NCBI GenBank assembly: GCA_016714815.1
Contig: JADKBZ010000002.1
Location: 124,001-188,000, forward strand
From: Holophagales bacterium
Lineage (GTDB): Bacteria; Acidobacteriota; Thermoanaerobaculia; UBA5066
Direction of reading: 5' to 3'
Length of the DNA stretch: 64,000 bases
Of this stretch, positions 44,782-53,600 are shown one piece after another (positions within the stretch are counted from its first letter, which is position 1; each line of letters begins with the position of its first letter). Under the pieces are notes generated by a model. It saw nothing but the letters and a program-made list of their open reading frames with translations. It was not told the origin of the DNA and did no database searches. Made by a program: the position numbers and the translations under genes.

Positions 44782-47154
44782 GTGAGCGAGTCGAAAGCAA
44801 CCGCGACGGCATTCCTCTCGAGGGACGGGGTTGCGCTGGGAGTGACGGCGCTCGGTCTCGCGTTCCTCGTTCCGTCGCTTCTGTCGGCCGTACCGGAGAC
44901 ACTGGTCGGCGCGTTCAACGACCGGCTCTCGGACCCCCTCATGATCACGGCCGTCCTTGCGGTCGTCGCCGCGGGGGCCTCCCGGGTGAACTCCGTGCGG
45001 GAGCGCCGTTTCTGGTCGCTCCTGATGGCGGGACTGGCCTCCTTTCTGATCGTGCAGGTCCTCGACGTGTTCGTGCCGCTGGCGAAGGCCTCCGGGGTGC
45101 TCCTGCAGGTCCGGAACCTCTTCTACGTCGGGCTCTACGCCTTCTTCGCGATGGCGCTCGACGCGAGCCCCCAGCTCCCGGACGACGCCGGCCCGGCCCG
45201 GCGGGCACTCGTTCGCCTCGAGACGGCGGGCGTCCTCGTCCTGGGAGCCGGTCTCTTCGCCTATTTCTCGGTCCTGCCTGCGGTCTTCGGGAAGGCACGG
45301 CCCGGTGCGATGAGCCTGCTCTCCCTTCTTCTCTTCGTGGTCTTCGACGCCTACCTCATCCTGCGGACGGGGGATGCCCTGCGGGCCACGTCGGATCCGA
45401 GGTGGAGAGCCACGTTCGGGCTTCTGCTCGTCGCCCAGCTCTTCTGGCTCGTTTCCGACGGGACCGAGGCCCTCTGGCACGCGGATTCCATTTCGAAACC
45501 ACAGGCGGAAGGGATACTCGACGCTTCGTGGCTTCCGCCCTTCCTGGCGGTCGCCTTCGCGGCTCGGCTCAGGAAGTGGGTGCCACCCCGCCGGGATTCC
45601 TCGGCCTCCGAGACCCGTCCGGCTGCGCGGGAGGCGCGGCTCCAGGGGCCCCTCTGGTTCCACGCTGCGGCCCTGCCGGTGGTTCACCTCCTCCTCGACG
45701 CCGCCGGTGCCGTCGACCCGGTCGTCGAACCCTACCAGCGGGTGTGCGTCCTTTCGGTTTTCGCGATCAATGCCGTTCTGGCGGACGTCTCTCGCCGCAG
45801 GCTGGAGGCCGGGAACACGAAGCTCGAGGAGGCACAGGGGCGCGCAATCGAGGCGGAGAAGCACGCCCACCGGGACGCCCTCACGGGTCTGCCGAACCGC
45901 TATCTCCTCCTGGAGCACATCGAGCGGACGATCGCTCAGGCCCGGAGAACGGGGTCGCGAACGGCCATCGTCTTTCTCGACATCGACCGGTTCCGGGTCG
46001 TCAACGATTCGATCGGGCACTCGATCGGGGACGCGCTTCTGCTTGCCGTCGCCGAACGTCTCGCCCGGGCCATGCGCTCTTCCGACATGCTGGGCCGGCT
46101 GGGCGGAGACGAGTTCGTCGTCGTCGCGTCCGACGCGTCCGAGCCGGGCGACGCGAGGCGCGTCGGCCGGAGATTGCTCGACGCGCTCTCCGAGCCGTTC
46201 CGGATCGAAGGGACCGAGTTCCTCGTCAACCCATCCATCGGCGTCAGTCTCTTCCCGACGGACGGAAACGATGCGGACACGCTCCTTCGGAACGCGGACC
46301 TCGCCTTGTACGGCGCCAGGGCGGCCGGCGGCGACCGCGTCGAGGTCTTCGACCCGGATCGGCACGGGGAGTCGAAGGGCCTCCTGGGCCTGGAAGCGTC
46401 TCTCCGGAAGGCGTCGATCGCCACGGATTTCGTCCTTCACTACCAGCCGATCGTCGAGCTTCCGAGCAGGGCTGTCGTGGGGTTCGAGGCGCTTCTGAGG
46501 TGGCGGCACCCGGAACGTGGGCTCCTCCTGCCGGCGGAGTTCCTCGAGGTGGCCGAGAGTTCGGGCGTCCTGGCGCGCATGACGCCCTGGATCCTCCGCG
46601 AAGCGTGCCTCGAGGCGTCGCGCTGGCCCGGTGGCGAGGACGGCTCCTTCAGCGTCTCCCTGAACCTCTCGGCGAGGCAGTTCCTCGACGCCGAGCTGGC
46701 CGAGCACGTGGATGCCGCTCTTCGCAGGAGCTCTCTCCCGGGGAGGTCGCTCGTCCTCGAGATCTCGGAAGGACTCGCGATGCAGCACGTGAGCCGGATG
46801 CGGAGGAGCCTCGACCTCCTGAAGGGTCTGGGTGTGCGTATCGCGATAGACGACTTCGGTACGGGGTACTCGTCTCTCGCCTCGCTTCGGGCGCTGCCGA
46901 TCGACATTCTCAAGATCGACCGTTCCTTCGTGCACGGCCTCGGGCTGAACGACGCCGACGAAGAGATCACGGAGACGATTCTCGCGATGTCGCGCGCGCT
47001 GAGACTCGTCTCGGTCGCCGAGGGGGTCGAGACGAACGCCCAGCTGGAGGTCCTGATCGCTCACGGTTGTCGCCGGGCGCAGGGTTACCTCTTCGGCCCG
47101 CCGACGGCGGCGGCCGGAGTGGCGAAGCACCTCGAGGCCGTCTTCCGGACGTAG
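44782..47154 (+). CDS. Membrane GGDEF-EAL c-di-GMP enzyme
   Basis: 790 residues from GTG 44782 (the frame is open further upstream but would overlap the divergent kinase gene). An N-terminal region with about eight TM helices (15-340) forms a membrane sensor of unrecognised type. GGDEF domain about 362-525: active-site GGDEF intact, RSSD five residues upstream forms a product-inhibition I-site. EAL domain about 535-785: EALLRW, NLSARQF, DDFGTGYSSL, KIDRSFV, AEGVET and QGYLF are all present. Both synthesis and hydrolysis of c-di-GMP are possible from the residues, with the balance set by the sensor. No ribosome site is obvious at the chosen start. Confidence 0.9.
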   Translation: MSESKATATAFLSRDGVALGVTALGLAFLVPSLLSAVPETLVGAFNDRLSDPLMITAVLAVVAAGASRVNSVRERRFWSLLMAGLASFLIVQVLDVFVPLAKASGVLLQVRNLFYVGLYAFFAMALDASPQLPDDAGPARRALVRLETAGVLVLGAGLFAYFSVLPAVFGKARPGAMSLLSLLLFVVFDAYLILRTGDALRATSDPRWRATFGLLLVAQLFWLVSDGTEALWHADSISKPQAEGILDASWLPPFLAVAFAARLRKWVPPRRDSSASETRPAAREARLQGPLWFHAAALPVVHLLLDAAGAVDPVVEPYQRVCVLSVFAINAVLADVSRRRLEAGNTKLEEAQGRAIEAEKHAHRDALTGLPNRYLLLEHIERTIAQARRTGSRTAIVFLDIDRFRVVNDSIGHSIGDALLLAVAERLARAMRSSDMLGRLGGDEFVVVASDASEPGDARRVGRRLLDALSEPFRIEGTEFLVNPSIGVSLFPTDGNDADTLLRNADLALYGARAAGGDRVEVFDPDRHGESKGLLGLEASLRKASIATDFVLHYQPIVELPSRAVVGFEALLRWRHPERGLLLPAEFLEVAESSGVLARMTPWILREACLEASRWPGGEDGSFSVSLNLSARQFLDAELAEHVDAALRRSSLPGRSLVLEISEGLAMQHVSRMRRSLDLLKGLGVRIAIDDFGTGYSSLASLRALPIDILKIDRSFVHGLGLNDADEEITETILAMSRALRLVSVAEGVETNAQLEVLIAHGCRRAQGYLFGPPTAAAGVAKHLEAVFRT

Positions 47155-47155
47155 C

Positions 47156-47186
47156 CCCGGTCCGCCGCGGCCGGCGGCGGACCGGG
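47156..47186. terminator. Bidirectional terminator hairpin between convergent genes
   Basis: A perfect 12-bp inverted repeat (CCCGGTCCGCCG at 47156-47167, CGGCGGACCGGG at 47175-47186) with a 7-base loop fills the 38-base gap between the GGDEF-EAL gene and the oppositely oriented fusion gene. No T tract follows on either side. Confidence 0.7.
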
Positions 47187-47192
47187 CCGGGC

Positions 47193-50165
47193 CTACACGA
47201 CGACCGGCTTCTCCGCCACGATCCGGGCGAGGACCGTGGAGAGCATGTCGACGTGCTCTCTCTCCTCGGCCTCCAGCTCGCGGTAGAGCTTCCACTCGTG
47301 GGAGCCGGTCGGGAACTTCCGGCCGGCGTCGAGGAAGAAGGCGCGGGCCCGCTTCTCGAGGTGGACGGCGAGGCGCAGGAGCGAGGCGCCGGAGTAGTCC
47401 TTCACGTCGGCCCCCGCGAAGATCGCGACCTGGGCGGGCGTCAGGGTCTGGGTCAGGGCCGCCGCCGGGGCTTCGACGTGATAGCGGCGGGCGAGGATCT
47501 CGAGGTGTCCCTTCTCCATCTCTGCGAGCTCGCCGAAGAGGTGCGCGAGGTCGGGGTCCTTGCCTTCGATCTCCTTCGCGCCCCGGGCGTAGAAGGCGAT
47601 GCCGCCCAGCTCGATCTCGAACGCCTGGCGGATCGCCTGCACGGCGGCCTCGGAATCGAGGCTCACCTCGTGGCCCAGCTCGAGGGTCCCGCCGCAGGCG
47701 GGGCAGAGTCCGTAGGGGAAAGCGAACCCTTCCGAGACCTTCTGGCAGGAGGTGCAGGTCCAGGTGATCCGCTCGCCGGCGCAGCAGATGTGCTCCTCGT
47801 CGCCCGCCTCGAAGGGGCGCCGGCACTTCGTGCAGGCGGCCGCGGCCGGGACCGGAACGGTCGCCGTTCCGGCTGCGGCCTCCTCGTCGAGGACGACGGG
47901 CCACTCTTTCGTCGTGAGGTACTTCTCGATCGCCTTCGCGGCGCGCCGTCCGGCGCCGAGGGCGAGGATGACCGTCGCGCCGCCGGTGACGATGTCTCCG
48001 CCGGCGAAGACGCCGGGGAGGTTCGTCGCCTGGGTCTTCGGGTCGGCGTTCACGTACCCCTCGCCCCGGACCGAGAGGTCGGGAGCGGAGCGGGAGATGA
48101 CGGGGTTGGCGCGGGTGCCGAGCGCGTAGATGACCGTGTCGCACTCGAACGTCTCGAACTCGTCGATCGGGACCGGGCGCCGCCGGCCCGACTTGTCGGG
48201 CTCGCCGAGGACCATCTTCTGGACGACGACGGCCTTCACGCCCCCCTTCTCGTCGACCTCGATCTTCGTCGGGCTGACGAGCCAGTTGAAGTGGATCCCC
48301 TCTTCCTTGGCGTGGCGGAGCTCCTCGATGCGGCAGGGGGCCTCGGCCTCGGTCCGCCGGTAGATGCAGTGGACCTCCTCGGCCCCGAGGCGCCGCGCGA
48401 CGCGCAGGCAGTCCATCGCGGTGTTCCCGGCGCCGAAGACGGCGACCTTCTTGCCCATCGCGACGGGGGTGTCCTCGAAGGGGAACTTGTCGCCGTGCAT
48501 CAGGTTGATCCGGGTGAGGAACTCGTTGGCGCTGTAGACCTGGCCCGCCTGCTCGCCGGGGATGCCGAGGAACATCGGGAAGCCGGCGCCGGTGCCGATG
48601 AAGACGGCGTCGTAGCCCATCTCGCCCCGGAGCTGGGCGATCGTGAAGGTCTTGCCGATGACCTTGTTCGTCTCGAACTTCACGCCGAGCTTCTCGAGGC
48701 CGCTCACCTCGCGGTCGATCGTCGTCCGCGGGAGACGGAACGAGGGGATGCCGTACTTCAGGACGCCGCCGACGACGTGGAGCGCCTCGTAGACCGTGAC
48801 GTCGGCTCCCTTTCGGGCGAGATCTCCCGCGCAGGCGAGGCCGGCCGGGCCGGAGCCGACGACAGCGACCTTGCCGAGCCTGCCGGCATTCTCGGGGGGC
48901 TTCACGTCGGGAAGAGGCGCGTGGTCGCCGACGAAGCGCTCGAGCCGCCCGATGGCGACCGGCTCCATCTTCTTCTCGAGGATGCACTGGATCTCGCACT
49001 GCGATTCCTGCGGGCAGACGCGGCCGCAGACGGAGGGGAAGAGGTTCGTCTCCTGGATGACGGAGAGGGCGCCCGGGAGGTCGCGGACGAGCAGGTGCCG
49101 GATGAAGCGGGGGATGTCGATGGAGACGGGGCAGCCGGCGATGCAGGTGGGCCGCGCGCACTGGATGCACCGGTCGGCCTCGACGAGGGCGTCGGCCAGC
49201 GTGTAGCCGAGGTTCACCTCCTCGAAGTTGCGCGAACGCTCCAAAGCGTTCCTCTCCGGCATCTTCATGGCGTGCTCGGGGAGCTCCCTGAACTTCTTGT
49301 AGTTCCTCTTGTGGAGCTCGAAGAGCTGTTCCTCGATGGAACAGATCTTCGAGAAGTCGTCCTTCGCCTTCGTCTCCTGGGGCTTGAAGCGCTCCTGGCG
49401 CAGCTGAAGCTCGGGGAAGTCGACGAGGTGGCCGTCGAAGTCGGGGCCGTCGACGCAGGCGAACTTCGTCTCGCCGCCGATGCTCACGCGGCAGGAGCCG
49501 CACATCCCGGTGCCGTCCACCATGATCGCGTTCAGCGAGACCATCGTCTTCACGCCGAAGGGGCGCGACGTCTCGGAGGAGGCCCTCATCATCGGGAGCG
49601 GGCCGATGGCGACGACGAGGTCGGGCTTGTCGTTCTCGAGGACTTCCTTGAGGGCTCCCGTCACGAAGCCGGGCTTGCCGTACGAGCCGTCGTCGGTGCA
49701 GACGATCAGCTCGTCGCAGTACCTCCGGAAGCGGTCCTCCCAGAAGACGAGGTCCTTGTTGCGAAAACCGATGATCCCGGTCGTCCGGTTGCCGGCTTCC
49801 TTGAAAGCGCGCAGCTGCGGGTAGATCGGCGCGACGCCGAGGCCGCCGCCGACGAGGACGACGTGTCCCACCTTCCCGACGTGGCTCTCGAGCCCGAGGG
49901 GCCCGACGAAGTCGGAGAAGGAGTCGCCCTCCTTGTAGTCCCGCATCATCTCCTTCGTCGTCTTGCCGAGGGCCTGGATGACGATGGTGACGGTGCCCCA
50001 CTCCGGGTCGTAGTCCGCGACCGTGAGGGGGATCCGCTCGCCCCCCTCGTTCAGCCGCAGCATCACGAAGTGCCCCGGGCGGGCCGATTTCGCGACGTCG
50101 GGAGCGTAGACGTCCCAGAGGAAAGTTACGTCGGAGAACTGCTCGCGCTTGACGATCTGGTACAC
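47193..50165 (-). CDS. Three-part fusion: NfnA/SudB-like + NfnB/SudA-like + zinc ribbon and rubrerythrin-like domain
   Basis: 990 residues. Residues 1-285 are a ferredoxin-NADP reductase/PyrK-type module (GHFVMLRL, VGGGLGVAP) ending in a [2Fe-2S] site (CGSC near 222, Cys 237). Residues 285-760 are the GltD/NfnB-like subunit: two 4Fe-4S sites (CIQCARPTCIAGCP; CGRVCPQESQCEIQC), FAD loop VVGSGPAGLACAG and NAD(P) loop VFGAGNTAMDC. This pair normally forms two proteins (sulfide dehydrogenase or NADH-dependent ferredoxin:NADP oxidoreductase). A zinc-ribbon region with four CXXC pairs (778-826) and a ferritin-like di-iron domain (840-985; EMEKGH, EEREH) follow. Electrons could pass from NAD(P)H or ferredoxin to a peroxide-reducing di-iron centre. 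No SD is obvious at ATG 50165. Confidence 0.92.
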   Translation of the reverse strand: MYQIVKREQFSDVTFLWDVYAPDVAKSARPGHFVMLRLNEGGERIPLTVADYDPEWGTVTIVIQALGKTTKEMMRDYKEGDSFSDFVGPLGLESHVGKVGHVVLVGGGLGVAPIYPQLRAFKEAGNRTTGIIGFRNKDLVFWEDRFRRYCDELIVCTDDGSYGKPGFVTGALKEVLENDKPDLVVAIGPLPMMRASSETSRPFGVKTMVSLNAIMVDGTGMCGSCRVSIGGETKFACVDGPDFDGHLVDFPELQLRQERFKPQETKAKDDFSKICSIEEQLFELHKRNYKKFRELPEHAMKMPERNALERSRNFEEVNLGYTLADALVEADRCIQCARPTCIAGCPVSIDIPRFIRHLLVRDLPGALSVIQETNLFPSVCGRVCPQESQCEIQCILEKKMEPVAIGRLERFVGDHAPLPDVKPPENAGRLGKVAVVGSGPAGLACAGDLARKGADVTVYEALHVVGGVLKYGIPSFRLPRTTIDREVSGLEKLGVKFETNKVIGKTFTIAQLRGEMGYDAVFIGTGAGFPMFLGIPGEQAGQVYSANEFLTRINLMHGDKFPFEDTPVAMGKKVAVFGAGNTAMDCLRVARRLGAEEVHCIYRRTEAEAPCRIEELRHAKEEGIHFNWLVSPTKIEVDEKGGVKAVVVQKMVLGEPDKSGRRRPVPIDEFETFECDTVIYALGTRANPVISRSAPDLSVRGEGYVNADPKTQATNLPGVFAGGDIVTGGATVILALGAGRRAAKAIEKYLTTKEWPVVLDEEAAAGTATVPVPAAAACTKCRRPFEAGDEEHICCAGERITWTCTSCQKVSEGFAFPYGLCPACGGTLELGHEVSLDSEAAVQAIRQAFEIELGGIAFYARGAKEIEGKDPDLAHLFGELAEMEKGHLEILARRYHVEAPAAALTQTLTPAQVAIFAGADVKDYSGASLLRLAVHLEKRARAFFLDAGRKFPTGSHEWKLYRELEAEEREHVDMLSTVLARIVAEKPVVV

Positions 50166-50240
50166 GACTCCCCCTGCTTCGGCCCGGCGGGACGGCCGGA
50201 CCCGACCGCGGATGATGCAACGAAACGGGGAGGAGCGGGG

Positions 50241-50274
50241 GGAGGCCCCCCGGGGGCGTTCGCCGGGGGGCTCC
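50241..50274 (-). terminator. Terminator hairpin downstream of lipoprotein gene
   Basis: A strong inverted repeat: GGAG-CCCCCCGG on the left (50241-50253, one bulged G) pairs with CCGGGGGGCTCC (50263-50274) around a 9-base loop. It lies 15 bases beyond the stop of the lipoprotein gene and upstream of the fusion gene, so it should separate the two transcripts. Confidence 0.55.
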
Positions 50275-50288
50275 GGAAGGGGCGGGCG

Positions 50289-50804
50289 CTAGGGGTTGAT
50301 GATGAGCTTGGGGTCGATCGTCACGGCGTCCCGGCCCGGAACCGTGATGACGAGGCTGTAGCAGACCGTGGCCTTCTTCACCACCTGGCCGACCCTCTTG
50401 GCATCGATGGCGCAGGCGACGGAAGCACAGGAGGGATCCATGAGGTGCGGGGGCCTGGGCTCGCCGTCGCAGACGTCCTTGAAACGGACGGTCAACGTTT
50501 CAGCGGGACAGTCGGCGACCCAGACGATGATGGTCTCGTTCTTCTTGAAGTCATCGATCTCGAGGGTCTCCGGACGGGCAGTCCCGTCCACGCCGATCCG
50601 GACCAGGGCGATCGGGCCGCTGACCTTCCTGTACGGTTCCTTCTCGGGAGTCCCGGGGGCGGTCGCGGGGGCCGCGGCCGTCGGGGCGGGTGGCGCAGGA
50701 GCGGGACCGTCCGCCGGCTTCGCGGCCTGCTCCTGGGCGGACCCGCCGCACCCCAGCGCGAACGAAAAGACGACCGCCGCGGGCAGAAGAACGCCTCTGG
50801 TCAT
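50289..50804 (-). CDS. Putative lipoprotein of unknown function
   Basis: 171 residues. ATG 50804 has AAGGAGG five bases upstream. A signal peptide ending VFSFALGCGG puts Cys19 in a lipobox-like position. A Pro/Ala-rich linker (about 25-55) leads to a beta-rich domain with five cysteines (VADCPAET, DVCDGEP, PSCASVACA, TVCYSLV), probably disulfide-bonded outside the membrane. No family recognised. It lies downstream of the TPR kinase (35-base gap) in the same direction and may be in one transcript with it. Confidence 0.75.
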   Translation of the reverse strand: MTRGVLLPAAVVFSFALGCGGSAQEQAAKPADGPAPAPPAPTAAAPATAPGTPEKEPYRKVSGPIALVRIGVDGTARPETLEIDDFKKNETIIVWVADCPAETLTVRFKDVCDGEPRPPHLMDPSCASVACAIDAKRVGQVVKKATVCYSLVITVPGRDAVTIDPKLIINP

Positions 50805-50839
50805 GAGTCCCTCCTTGGCGGATTTCTCCGCAGAAACGC

Positions 50840-53407
50840 CTATCCGGGTTGGTTGCCGACGATTTTGACGAATCTCGGGTCCGATCTCAATGGCGTCAGT
50901 TCGGGGTCGCGCACGATTTCGCCGGTCGGGTAGCCGGCCGCGACGGCCCGGGCGAGGAGGTCGAGGGCCGGACCGGTGTCGCCGGCCGCCAGCCGGACGA
51001 GGGCGGCGGGGTAGAGGACGTAGGCGTGGCCGGGGTCGATTGCGAGCGCGGCGTCGGCGTGCGCCTTTGCGCGGCGGTGGTCCCCCGTCCGGGCCAGGGC
51101 GAGGGCGAGGCTCGTCTCCCGGTCGGCGTCGCGAGGCGTCAGGGCGAGGTCGGCCTCGAGGAGCTCGATCGCGTGCCGGTAGGCACGAAGGGTCCTTTCC
51201 CGGGGCTCCGAGTTCCAGCGGAGGGCGTCCCCCAGGTTCACCCAGAGCGTCGCGTCCCCGGGATTCATCGAGGCGGCGCGCTCGTACGCCTTCACCGCCT
51301 CGGCGTAGCGGCCGAGGACGAAGAGGCAGGTCCCGAGGTTGGAGAGGGCGGAGGCGGTGGGCCGGATCTCGATGGATCGCCGGTACTCGACGATCGCTTC
51401 CTCGTGGCGGCCGAGCTGCTGGAGCGTGACGCCGAGGTTGTCGAGGACGCGCGTGTTGTCGGGCGACAGTCCGAGGGCCGTCCGGAAGCTGTCGAGCGCC
51501 GCCGCGAGATTTCCCGTCGTCAGCTGGAAGACGCCGAGGTGGCTGTGGGTCGACCACCACCCCGGCTGGATCTCGACAGCCCGCCGGAACTCTCGGGCGG
51601 CGTCTTCGTGGCGCCCCAGCCTGTTCAGGGCCATTGCAAGGCCGAGCCGGGCCTCGACCGACAGGGGCTGGGCCTTCAGGGCCTTCTGGAACGCGGTCTC
51701 GGCTTCGTCGGGCCGCCCGAGCAGGAGGCCGATCCTGCCGCGGGTCTCCTCCACCGGAGCGAGCCCCGGCTCCAGCCGCGCGGCCCGGCCGCTCGCCTCG
51801 ATGGCGCGCTCGGCCCACGACCGCTCCCCGGTGATCGTCCGCTTGGCGAGGTACGCGCGCGCCAGCGCGGCCTGGATCGCCGCCGAGTCCCCGAGACTCT
51901 CCAGGATCCGGACGGCGGCGTCGACCTCGGCCTCGTTCTCGTAGCGCCTCAGGTGGCCGAGCGCCTGCAGGTATCGGTCCTCCGCGAATGCTGGCTCGGC
52001 TCCGCGGGGCGCCGCGGCGGCCTGGGCGAGTCCGAGAGAGGAGGCGGTCCGCCGGGCCACGTCGTCCTGGAGGTCGAGCAGTCGGGTCGTCGACCCGTCC
52101 ACGGTCCCCGCGGAGAGCTGCCGTCCGCCCGCTTCGATGACGGCCCAGGTGGCACGGACGCGTTCCTCCTGGAACTGCAGGGCGCCGCGGACGACGAGCT
52201 GGGCCCCGGTCCGCTGCACGACGGACGCGAGGTCCCCGCCGACGCCCTCCGTCGCTCCGGACGGGAGGACCGCCACGCCGCCTCCCGACGCGAGAAGGGC
52301 GCTCACGGTTTCCGCGAATCCCTCGCCGATCAGCGAGCCCGCCGCCCTCTCGCTCAGGATGCGGAACGGGAGGACGACGACGCGCCGGCCGGCGGACGCG
52401 GCCGATGGCAGGGGAGTGCCGGGAGATGCCCTTCGCGCGAGCCAGAGCCCCCCTGCAAGGACGGCGACCCCGATCGCGGAGGCCGCGACGACGGCGCGGC
52501 GACGGCCCGGTGGCCGCATCGCGAGGCTCCACCCCGTGACGACGCTCCCGGCCTCCGACATGTGGTCGCGAATCGAGGTCAGCTCGTGCGCGATGTCCCG
52601 CGTGGAGACGTACCGGTCGTCGCGGTCCTTGGCGAGGCAGCGCTCGACGAGCCACGCGAGGGGCGCCGGAACACGGGGGTTGACCCTGGCGATCCCTTCC
52701 GGCTCCTGCGAGAGGATCGCGCCGAGAACGTCCGCCTGGCTCTCGCCCCGGAACGGCCGCCGCCCCGCCAGCATCTCGTAGAGGATCGTGCCGAGGGAGA
52801 ACTGATCGGAGCGATGGTCGACGGGCCACCCTCGGGCCTGCTCGGGAGACATGTAGTTCAGCGTCCCGACGATGCGGTCCGGCTCGGTGGTGACGGAAAC
52901 GTCGGCGGTCGTCTGCTCGGCCCCGGCGAGGGCGGCCGCCTTCTTCGCGAGCCCGAAGTCGAGGATCTTCACGAGCCCCTGCGGGGTGACCATGATGTTC
53001 TCGGGCTTCAGGTCGCGGTGCGTGATCCCCTTCTCGTGCGCCGCCGCGAGGCCATCGGCCACCTGGGCCGCGACGTGGATGAGGCGGCGCATCGACGGAA
53101 ACCCCTTGCGCAGGATGTCGCGAAGGCTCTTCCCGTCGATCAGCTCCATGGCGATCCAGGGATAGCCGTCGTGCTCGCCCGTGTCGTAGACCGTCACGAT
53201 GTTGGGGTGATTGAGCGCCGACGCGGCGCACGCCTCGCGCTCGAACCGCTGGACGTACTCCTCGTTGCCCGAGAACCGTTCGGCGAGGAGCTTGATGGCG
53301 ACCTCGCGTCCGAGCCTCGGATCGCGGGCGCGGAAGACACGTCCCATTCCCCCCGCGCCGGCTTCGCCGAGTATCTCGAAGCGCGCGACGCGGTCCCCGG
53401 GTTTCAT
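50840..53407 (-). CDS. Transmembrane Hanks kinase with TolB-like and TPR output region
   Basis: 855 residues. Kinase domain 9-275: GAGGMG, VAIKLL (Lys39), HRDLKPEN (Asp132), LDFGLA, GTLNYMSPEQ. One TM helix at 305-325. The periplasmic part begins with a TolB/FlgO-like alpha/beta region (about 340-460; RRVVVLPFRIL, GTGAQLVVRGAL) and ends with about eight TPR units (520-830). This kinase-TM-TPR architecture is common in Acidobacteriota. ATG 53407 is preceded, 60 bases upstream, by a TATGAT -10. The extracytoplasmic TPRs probably bind a partner protein and control the kinase. Confidence 0.92.
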   Translation of the reverse strand: MKPGDRVARFEILGEAGAGGMGRVFRARDPRLGREVAIKLLAERFSGNEEYVQRFEREACAASALNHPNIVTVYDTGEHDGYPWIAMELIDGKSLRDILRKGFPSMRRLIHVAAQVADGLAAAHEKGITHRDLKPENIMVTPQGLVKILDFGLAKKAAALAGAEQTTADVSVTTEPDRIVGTLNYMSPEQARGWPVDHRSDQFSLGTILYEMLAGRRPFRGESQADVLGAILSQEPEGIARVNPRVPAPLAWLVERCLAKDRDDRYVSTRDIAHELTSIRDHMSEAGSVVTGWSLAMRPPGRRRAVVAASAIGVAVLAGGLWLARRASPGTPLPSAASAGRRVVVLPFRILSERAAGSLIGEGFAETVSALLASGGGVAVLPSGATEGVGGDLASVVQRTGAQLVVRGALQFQEERVRATWAVIEAGGRQLSAGTVDGSTTRLLDLQDDVARRTASSLGLAQAAAAPRGAEPAFAEDRYLQALGHLRRYENEAEVDAAVRILESLGDSAAIQAALARAYLAKRTITGERSWAERAIEASGRAARLEPGLAPVEETRGRIGLLLGRPDEAETAFQKALKAQPLSVEARLGLAMALNRLGRHEDAAREFRRAVEIQPGWWSTHSHLGVFQLTTGNLAAALDSFRTALGLSPDNTRVLDNLGVTLQQLGRHEEAIVEYRRSIEIRPTASALSNLGTCLFVLGRYAEAVKAYERAASMNPGDATLWVNLGDALRWNSEPRERTLRAYRHAIELLEADLALTPRDADRETSLALALARTGDHRRAKAHADAALAIDPGHAYVLYPAALVRLAAGDTGPALDLLARAVAAGYPTGEIVRDPELTPLRSDPRFVKIVGNQPG

Positions 53408-53472
53408 GGCGTGACCGGTGACGCCCCGGCCGCACGGACCCGGCGGGGCGGATCGACTCGGCTCATGTTCGA

Positions 53473-53478
53473 ATCATA
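53473..53478 (-). promoter_or_regulatory. Candidate -10 for the TPR kinase gene
   Basis: TATGAT on the minus strand matches five of six consensus bases in the 193-base divergent gap. The predicted start near 53466 gives a leader of about 60 bases. A -35 is not convincing. Confidence 0.4.
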
Positions 53479-53588
53479 GGCGCGCGATGGGCGCCGATCG
53501 AGCCCCGCCGGTGCAGTTTTCTCCCGGGAGCCCTCCGCGCGCGAGCCGTTTCTCGCGCGATCCCACCGAGCAGGACTCCCCCCGCTGG

Positions 53589-53594
53589 CATACT
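53589..53594 (+). promoter_or_regulatory. Candidate -10 for a leaderless transcript of the binding-protein gene
   Basis: CATACT ends six bases before the GTG at 53601 and no ribosome site precedes that GTG, so transcription would begin at or next to the start codon. Confidence 0.35.
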
Positions 53595-53600
53595 CGCGGA

